A program made the position numbers and the translations under genes. Source: Spirometra erinaceieuropaei (Eukaryota > Platyhelminthes > Cestoda > Diphyllobothriidea > Diphyllobothriidae). Taken from it: DNA of 64,000 nt. Below are positions 57,300 to 64,000 of this stretch, in pieces; positions within the stretch are counted from its first letter, which is position 1, and every line of letters starts with the position of its first letter. Under the pieces are notes generated by a model. The model ran no database searches. It saw only the letters and a list, made by a program, of their open reading frames with translations, and was not told where the DNA came from. Location: the NCBI GenBank assembly GCA_902702965.1, contig CACRXP010000029.1, positions 365,702 to 429,701 of the forward strand, written 5' to 3'.

Positions 57300-58330
57300 C
57301 CCATAAAAACCTAAACAATTCAGCAGTAATTAACCAGCTATGGAAAGAATCTCCAACCGGTCGGGAACTACGGATTAATCCTTATCTGGACTAAGAAGCG
57401 CCTTTCTGCTTTATAGATAGTGTCTACCATGCAGAGGTTACGCACTTTGGGCGTCTATCTAGCCACAGCAGCATCTGTGAAAGGGCCAAAGGGCAAGGTC
57501 GAATTGTGGCGTGACAATTAGTGCCCGACCTTTAACAAGGCCTTATCTGCCGTCGGGCAATCTGCAACCTAAAGCTGGTGTGGCTTAAAGTACTTGGGGA
57601 GGGTGGAGGAGGGGGTGAGCGAATGACTGTGGACATTCGCCAAGCCGCCCTAAACAACAACTGTCTGCCAGTCACGACTTAACCGGGTTTCTGACGGACC
57701 CAAGCACTATGTTTTGCTTGCTCTGGCCGAACCCATTTTAAGGCCAGCGACATCATGGGGAGTAGAATTTAACACTATGCAGTATAATTTATTTTAATGA
57801 CTTATTCCTCGAATAACTCCCCCCTCATTAATTAGTCTTATGGAGCCTGCCGATGCAACCTAAGGAACGTTTATCTTACATTTATCTTGCCTGACTCACC
57901 GGCGAAAATTAATGCTGCAGTAAGTTTTCTGGGTCTCGATGGAATTTCACGTGGGCGGTCGGGTAAGGCTAAAGAAATCGGCAGTACTGTCCGTCTTTGC
58001 CCACCTTTTCAATACGTATGCGAACTTGGATTTCCTCGGAATCTGTTTATTATGCTTAATAGGTCGGTTTATAGCTAGTACCATCTAAGTATTCCAATAA
58101 AAATCTAAGCAACATGGACCGAAAAATTGTGGATAGTCGGGAGGGCCTTCTGAGTTGTAGCACGGCATAGTTATGCGATTATTAAGTTTCTGACGGATTG
58201 ATGTTCGCTGCCTAACGCCTCGGTTAGAAAACTTCAGTTCATGAACCCACCGGCGTTTCAACCGTCTCGAGCGACGGAGTCCACCGTGTGCCTCTCAGAG
58301 TAGGGTTGACGCCATTAAATTTTGTGGGAA
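57300..58330. other. unannotated stretch
   Basis: I see no recognisable gene or repeat family. Confidence 0.4.
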
Positions 58331-58334
58331 CTAT

Positions 58335-58497
58335 GAAGGAGGAGACACGATCGCTGGGACAAGAGCTTTATTCTTCTGACGTTTCGGATCCCTGCTCGAA
58401 TCCACCATCATCTGGGAATGGGTTCGAGCAGGAATCGGAAAAGTCGGGCGAATAAAGCACATGCCCCAGCGATCATGTATCCTTCTTACGACTGCTT
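58335..58497. mobile_element. PLE-2-derived palindrome, two tails only
   Basis: The left half (minus orientation) and right half (plus orientation) meet near 58412. 'gacacgatcgctgggacaag' on the left mirrors 'catgccccagcgatcatgta' on the right, and both carry the hammerhead stem II region. CTGATGA is lost in both, so neither is complete. This is the second coding-free palindrome after 21222-21462. Confidence 0.7.
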
Positions 58498-58529
58498 CCT
58501 GGGACTCGCCACTTCACATTTGTTGTGTG

Positions 58530-59165
58530 TAAACTAGTCTACGGTGGGACAGACTTGCGTAGCATTTTTCGCACCCTATCTTCGCTCGCCCAGTCTTGCA
58601 ACGGTGGCAAGACCGGGGGGGGCAGTCACGAGAGCAGTGGCTGACACGCGTGTCTACGCTTGCCACGCACGACCGGGTTCTTGCGCAATGAATCGGGTCT
58701 TCATGGAAAAATGGGATTCCGATCTCACGTCCACATATAGTCTACACTTAGAAGGAGTCATTGCAGCCTGACTCTTCGTCCGGCAACCAGTCATCCCACG
58801 TTCATGTCGTAGTGACTGCGAGGACCGAGGTATCCTGCCATCTAGTAAAGCTCAAAAACACGAGTTTAGCGCGTCGCGATAGATGAAGGTGCGTCAGATG
58901 TATTCTAGTGAGAACTTTCTGCTCTTGCAAGGTGACAAGATAGTGTCAAGACAGCCGGGGGTGGACACGAGCGCAGTGGCTGTTGAAGTTCAATAGTCCG
59001 TTTACGCGTGCCACACGCGTCCTGGAACCAGGTACCTCACCTGGTACTGAACGCGAGGACCGATTAAGCCACACGAGTGGCAGTCTTCAAACCCATGACT
59101 TTCGACGCATCGTGAAAATTGTAAGGTGCCTCAGACACATTATGGCGAGCGGAGTGGGCCGATGT
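58530..59165. repeat. repeat pieces related to 41.8 kb
   Basis: About 58610-58680 and 58940-59030 share 'gagcgcagtggctg'-type and 'cgtttacgcgtgccacacg'-type words with each other and with 41840-41880. Class unknown. Confidence 0.4.
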
Positions 59166-59224
59166 GTTCAGGGGGGGGAGCGACGTGATTTCACTAAGCA
59201 CTGACAAACTACATTATTCATTTT

Positions 59225-59475
59225 ATCCAGTTGTGAATAACTCGGCAGCCGTTGTTGGATCCGAAATAACGACAGCAAGGACAGCGCTTGAGTACAGCCA
59301 ACATTCTAACCACCTGAGGTACGAGGCCTCACTGATGGCCCTGAGTTTAATCAATATCTGATTCAAGTTACTATCCAGCCTACTGCAACGTCTGAAGGCG
59401 ACCGAATCTGATACAGCAAACTGACCGCCCAAGCAGGATTTCCTAAGTGAACTAGCTTAAATCCACCAGATTTCT
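59225..59475 (-). mobile_element. SINE-A, diverged copy
   Basis: 'gcttgagtacagccaacatt', 'ctgcaacgtctgaaggc' and 'cccaagcaggatttcctaag' follow the order of 41392-41640. The tRNA-like head is decayed. Confidence 0.6.
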
Positions 59476-59755
59476 ATTAAGCTCAAACGATTAATAGGTG
59501 TTTTGACAAATTTCAATAATTAGTTTGTTTTGCGTAATCAGGCCTGCATCTATGTATTGGTACAACTCCAACACGTAGTGGCAATGCTTCTCTTGAAGGC
59601 GTCTTCTACACGCCAATGTAATGGCTATCTGGGAATAAGCTGCACGGCTAGTTTCAATTTTCAGGGGATTTGTCTGTAAAAAACTACTTTTTGACCACTG
59701 CGGGCAGAAGGGCCTGCGACGGCCGCTGTTTGTCCACACAAAACATGTGAAGTAA

Positions 59756-60370
59756 TCAATGACTAACGCGAGACAATCTTCCGGTGGTCGCAATCGACGA
59801 GGCAGTATTCGGTGTGAGTATTCTACGCTGTGTCGGCGGAGACTGCAGAGAGAACGGAGGGGTCAGAATCATCATCGGCGTGGTAGATGAGAGAGCTGAG
59901 ACCGCAGAAGGTGTTCCCATCTCAGACTTCGCAGTGGTACTTTGAGTGAGGAGTGAGTATGGGGCAGCTGCGTTATTACTGTTGCCTAGCCAGTGGCCCT
60001 GGGGGGTTTTGCAAGGTGTCTTCGGGTCGGCCAACCCAACAGCACGCATCTCATCTCCCGAGCCCTGGCTTCTGGCTTGCAATGCACTCAGGATGAGACA
60101 TTTGGTCTGATCAGAGGAGGAGGAGGAGGAGGGGAAGAAGGAGGCGGAGGAGGAGGAAGACGATACCGAGGGAAGTGCTGCCGCGGTGGTATTGTCTGTT
60201 GCGCAGACGTTCTGCCCGGTGGCAGAGCGAATTGCCCGCGCAGGGGGAGAAGGATTCTTTGGTGCACAAACGTGGAGGGCCTCCGAATCCGCTGCCGACC
60301 GGTTGCTTAAGGAGACCTGGGAGTCCTTTTTGGGGTTCCATAGTAGGACGAGCTGATTTTTGGAATATTC
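59756..60370 (-). CDS. candidate exon, Ser/Thr/Pro-rich protein of unknown family
   Basis: Minus strand. A strong acceptor ('ccatttacttttcccccag', AG at 60372-60371) is followed by a frame open for 204 codons to TGA at 59758-59756. The peptide starts 'EYSKNQLVLLWNPKKD', has a Ser run encoded by the GGA/GAA tract seen on the other strand (about 60110-60165), and continues Ser/Thr/Pro-rich ('STTPMMILTPPFSL'). It is probably disordered. I found no clear donor, so it would be a terminal exon; a cryptic donor before the stop cannot be excluded. The Ser run makes the open frame partly compositional. Confidence 0.4.
   Translation of the reverse strand, partial: EYSKNQLVLLWNPKKDSQVSLSNRSAADSEALHVCAPKNPSPPARAIRSATGQNVCATDNTTAAALPSVSSSSSSASFFPSSSSSSDQTKCLILSALQARSQGSGDEMRAVGLADPKTPCKTPQGHWLGNSNNAAAPYSLLTQSTTAKSEMGTPSAVSALSSTTPMMILTPPFSLQSPPTQRRILTPNTASSIATTGRLSRVSH
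60112..60165 (+). repeat. GGA microsatellite
   Basis: A run of GGA/GAA units on the plus strand, inside the candidate exon on the minus strand. Confidence 0.8.
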
Positions 60371-60439
60371 CTGGGGGAAAAGTAAATGGAGATGAAATGC
60401 CGTCAAAAACCACACACCCACCCCGCCCCAAGCGGCTAA

Positions 60440-61330
60440 TTTGTTGAACTGGGAGTAAAGACGCGATGTGTCCGGCTCAATTTAACATTCAATTACTTCT
60501 GCTGATGGCAGGGCATTTTTACTTTCAAGTTGCCGGAGACAGCGTTAGGTTCTTATTAGGCAACGAGACTCCGCTCTGTTAAAGCGGCCCCACCATACAC
60601 CACCACCAATCAGCTCACGCTTTGAGATCAGGCATGAATATGCCTAGGGAGTTATAAAACTGGGGCATTCCTTTATGATGTTTCCTAAACCGGCTGTGGG
60701 TTGGCGTTAGGCTGACCATAAATTTGTACTCACAAAATATGGTTGGGTGCTACATAGGTGGCAACAATTAGCCCATTCAGTGCACCGGCCAAAATAGGAT
60801 TATTTTTTGTTTATGCATCACTAGACGAAATATCGAAAAATATGAGTTTACTTCTAAAAGTGTTATTAAGATTTTAGGGAATCTGACACTTTTCACAATC
60901 ATACCTCGTAAAAGAGAAATCATCTATGACACCGACATAACTGCTCTTTTTTAATTATCCAACCCATTGAAAGATATACTATCCGGGGATGCCGTGCTGA
61001 TTCTCAGTTTCTCAGGGAATTGTTCATGCATACGGATAAAGCTTTTGTATTCATTTGAACAACTGAAATCTCCCAGGAAACGGCACCTTCAGATTCAAGA
61101 ACTGCTGGATGGACAGCGTTCTGGGTCAACTAAACCGGTTTAACTCAGCCCTAGGCAAGGGTAGCCGGCCAGGAATGTTGCGACTTCATTCTCACATGGC
61201 ATTCTAGGCTTTCTCTTCTACCAGCTACAGTAAGAAGGTTCTCCTGCAAGAGGCAGTGTTTCCTGCTTTACGTACATGAAGGTAACCGCTGAGGTTTTTC
61301 TTACTAACGGCGCCATCAGGTGAGTTACAG
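60440..61330. other. unannotated stretch with a strong isolated donor site
   Basis: 'ccatcag|gtgagtt' at about 61319 is a near-perfect plus-strand donor, but I could not find a convincing open exon ending there. Otherwise nothing is recognised. Confidence 0.35.
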
Positions 61331-61939
61331 ATGACACTAACTTCTCAAATCCTCTCCTGTGAATTTTATTTCAATTTCTTCTCTCCTTTCAGATGAGAAG
61401 GTAGTGGACCCACTAATGGGTCGCCCACTTTCTAACTGCATCAAATGGCGACAAAAGACAAAAGAAGGAGGTGTTTTGGCCTTTATATGGAACTTCGGTC
61501 TTAAGTGCGGTGGGTGAATAATTTCTGTGCTTTGAGATATCACGAAGTGCACAAAGTGAGCTACAACAGTTTATTGGACGCGTATGATTTCAAAATAGGA
61601 TGTTGCTTAAGTATATGAATTAGACTGATACTTGGCTAAGGCGTTTCAAATCGGCCAGTGCGATTCCTCTTCGTAAGCGCCACCGACTCTTAAGTGGGAG
61701 AGTAAGGCCAGAGAGACAGGTGAGGATATGCAAACACGAGCAGCGAAAGCCATGCCGCTCAGACAACCGGCAATCTTACAAAGACCGACCAGCCAGTCAG
61801 GCAAGTCAGGAAAAATAAGAGAAGGGAGCTACAACGCCCTCCACATCCCGCACACGGAGCCGTAAATGTTCCGTCTCATCTCCCCCCTGACCCAAAAACC
61901 AGCCATGACTCTGTGGCCACCCATCTTACACGTCAATGG

Positions 61940-62110
61940 TCTTTCTGTTCGGTCGCGCCAACTGGTCGAATGTGGCAGTCTAGCTTTCTCTCTTGTTTTA
62001 TTTGGTCTGACGACGGGTTGGTGTCACTAACACAAAATTCACGAGCACAAGTCAATTTATCCGAGGAATATTTTTATATTTTCATTATATTGACTTGGAA
62101 CAGATCTCTT
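61940..62110 (+). repeat. repeat Rep-D, copy 1
   Basis: 'tctgacgacgggttggtgtc' and 'ttcacgagcacaagtcaatt' recur at 62855-62930 and, in reverse, at 63005-63135. Confidence 0.55.
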
Positions 62111-62149
62111 GCAAATTTATATATATCAGCGAGGAGGGAAGACAGATAA

Positions 62150-62760
62150 TGCGGTAGATTGATACAGTACTGTTTCGGGCTTATTGTGCCTTCATTCAGC
62201 CAATCATAACACTGACCACCAGCTGGTATCGGAAACACAAACATGCGCACAGGCGCACCTGGCGCAGCTGGTCCATCACTGGGGTCTACCAGATGGGTCA
62301 TAAGCACTTAATCGAACCGAAGTTCATCAGTGCCTCGCCACCTGCCATTGTCTGTCGCTGCAGATAAGGTCGGTAGGTGGTTGCCTGCTCGTGACCCCTA
62401 TCGCCCATACGAAGCTTGCTTGCTTCGGGAAGCCGATGGATCGGTGTGCGCCCATATGTATATATGTATACATGTATATATGTAGACCCTAGTGGTGGAC
62501 CATCTGCGCCAGGTGTGTCTGTGCGCATGTTTGTGGTTCCGGTCCCACCTGGTTGTCAGGGTTATGACTGGCTGAATGAGAGCACAATAAGCCCGAAACA
62601 GTACCGTAATAATCTACCAGCATTCTCGGTCGTCACTCCTCGCTGCTATTATGACTTGGCCGACTTCGGCCTGGTAAATGGTTGCCTGTTCGTGACCTTT
62701 GCCACCCATATGGAGCTTATTTGCTTCGTGAAGCCAATAGATCGGTGTGCGCCCATTCCT
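62150..62760. repeat. inverted plus direct repeat block
   Basis: About 62160-62290 and 62485-62620 are inverted copies ('accaccagctggtatcgga' region against 'ccggtcccacctggttgtc'). About 62350-62455 and 62645-62757 are direct copies ('gatcggtgtgcgcccat' at the end of each). The open frames here follow the repeat. A TA/TG-rich run lies at 62455-62483. Confidence 0.55.
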
Positions 62761-62799
62761 GATTGAATGTATATATCACCCATCAGCTGTCTGTTTGTC

Positions 62800-63140
62800 G
62801 TTGTCTGTCCTGTCGCGCCAGCCGACCTAGTCTGCCGACTTCACTTTCCCTCTGTTCATTTCGTCTGACGACGGGTCGGTGTCACCGACTTGAAAATTTA
62901 CGAGTACAACTCAATATTCCGAAGAGCCTTCACTTTCTCATTATATCACCTCGGAATGCACACCACATCAGTTATTCATATATATATATATGAAAAAAGA
63001 AGCGGTTCTTCGGAAAAAAATCGAGTTGTACTCGTGAATTTTCAAACTGGTGACACCACCCCGTCGTCAGACAAAGTGAAGATAAAAGAGAAAATGAGAC
63101 CGTCACACTTGACTCGTAGACGCGACAGGACAAACATTGA
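62800..63140. repeat. Rep-D inverted pair around a TA microsatellite
   Basis: The left arm is about 62800-62935 and the right arm about 63003-63140, imperfect reverse complements. A (TA)n run lies between them at 62976-62991. The whole could form a hairpin. Confidence 0.55.
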
Positions 63141-63270
63141 CGGGCGGACCATTAGCGTGCTAGGAGGGATGACGGCAGGGAGTCATTTTGGGTTCTGAGC
63201 CAGCTGGGGGGAGAGAACAGTTACGGTTCCCCGTGATGGAGAGGAGAGAGAATGGTAGGTTGGCGGAACT

Positions 63271-63385
63271 GTATATATATACATATATATATATGATATA
63301 TATATATATATGATATACACGGTAATATATCTGGACCTCGCATCTTCACGCATATTGACATATATATATATATATATATATATCA
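63271..63385. repeat. TA microsatellites
   Basis: Three TA-rich blocks at about 63271-63297, 63298-63318 and 63358-63383. Confidence 0.9.
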
Positions 63386-63599
63386 AGTGAATAATTTCAG
63401 AAATCACTCAGTACAGGGCATGGACTTAAGTCTCCGAGACTTGACGTTGTAGGGTCAGAACCGAAATTTCAAGGAACATCTGAGTCGACGAAATACAACT
63501 ACTCTGGAATAGCTACTTAAAGTCCATTTTACAAGTAAGTAGTACTATGACTACTATGGAGTGCATGTATCCAACGTATTATACCGTACTCCTGACATG

Positions 63600-63660
63600 G
63601 GTACTATTTAAAAGTCCAGACATGTGTTTTGCCGATATTCTGCCGTCACGCAGCGGCAGT
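63600..63660 (+). repeat. Rep-A fragment
   Basis: 'gtgttttgccgatattctgc' and the following bases match the repeat at 1265-1320. The rest of the window to 64000 shows nothing recognisable. Confidence 0.45.
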
Positions 63661-64000
63661 GGCCAATTAGCCCTGGCATGGAAGCATACACATAACACCT
63701 TACGCATGCCGCCCGTGTGCCTAAATAACGTCCCACGCTATTGATCACATATCGCATTCGACTTATTCCAGTCTGTTGCGCACAACCTACTTCCTTCTAT
63801 CACATGTAGTGGACCCACTTTCGGGCCTGAAAACCGTCCTATGTCGCTTATCATGTATCCTCGCATGCCGACTGTCACTTATCGCACTGGTCTTATTTTG
63901 CACTGTTCACACAAGGTACAGGTACTATAAGGAGACCAACACGCCGTTTTCAGTCAAATAAAATGTTCGTTTCGTTGAATACGGCACCCTCGCAGATTTC

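Noticed and set aside
60440..61330. Plus-strand exon ending at the strong donor near 61319
   Set aside because: No frame stays open over a reasonable length between a good acceptor and this donor.
62298..62766. Coding frames sharing the peptide 'WLNESTISPKQY'
   Set aside because: Both frames come from an inverted repeat; the similarity is of DNA origin and no gene structure supports them.
1..64000. CRISPR array, bacterial operon or phage
   Set aside because: No regular direct repeats with unique spacers, no packed genes and no ribosome-binding-site pattern; the content is of animal transposon type.

Overview
This window looks like intergenic or intronic DNA from a large, repeat-rich animal genome. 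There is no dense ORF packing, no operon and no ribosome-binding-site pattern. Nearly every long reading frame I can explain is a decayed transposable element. The mix is Penelope-like elements (PLEs) with a GIY-YIG endonuclease and hammerhead ribozyme tails, CR1-type LINEs, a DD37D mariner, tRNA-derived SINEs, fold-back MITEs and short interstitial TTAGGG-type repeats. This mix suits a flatworm, plausibly a tapeworm, but the organism call is inference.

Layout. 1-6 kb: a PLE-2 3' end inserted with a 13-bp target duplication into another repeat, a second PLE-2 remnant split by foreign DNA, one credible host exon (4465-4676) and a SINE. 6-9 kb: two old fold-back elements. 10-11 kb: the best protein-coding exon (10126-11043). 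12-17 kb: unclassified repeats, a small MITE, a young fold-back element and degenerate TTAGGG-like DNA. 17.8-25 kb: a cluster of PLE-2 ends, many with two hammerhead-type tails pointing away from each other, plus two more fold-back copies. 25.6-26.7 kb: a 270-bp direct repeat pair. 27.3-29.9 kb: PLE-3 copies in tandem. 31.5-32.5 kb: a PLE-2 tail with an intact hammerhead core, then an inverted repeat. 32.7-36.1 kb: two CR1-type LINEs on the minus strand. 37.2-40.6 kb: PLE-1, bounded by 185-bp inverted repeats and split by a PLE-2 insertion that carries a GIY-YIG domain and a second intact hammerhead core. 41-44 kb: a SINE and a third LINE. 44.4-44.7 kb: a purine microsatellite. 45-54 kb: candidate minus-strand host exons, a SINE, a young fold-back element, and a mariner split by a PLE-3 insertion with a perfect 10-bp target duplication. 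54.8-55.5 kb: TTAGGG-bearing repeats. 55.9-58.5 kb: PLE-2 and PLE-3 remnants. 59.7-60.4 kb: a Ser-rich candidate exon. 62-63.4 kb: inverted repeats and TA microsatellites.

How it fits together. PLEs copy themselves with a reverse transcriptase plus GIY-YIG nuclease. Their terminal repeats can carry hammerhead ribozymes that process the transcript. Here two hammerhead cores are complete on paper, while every coding region is broken, so the window records past activity and not present mobility. Host coding sequence is limited to a few exons recognised from splice signals and open frames; none could be assigned to a family.
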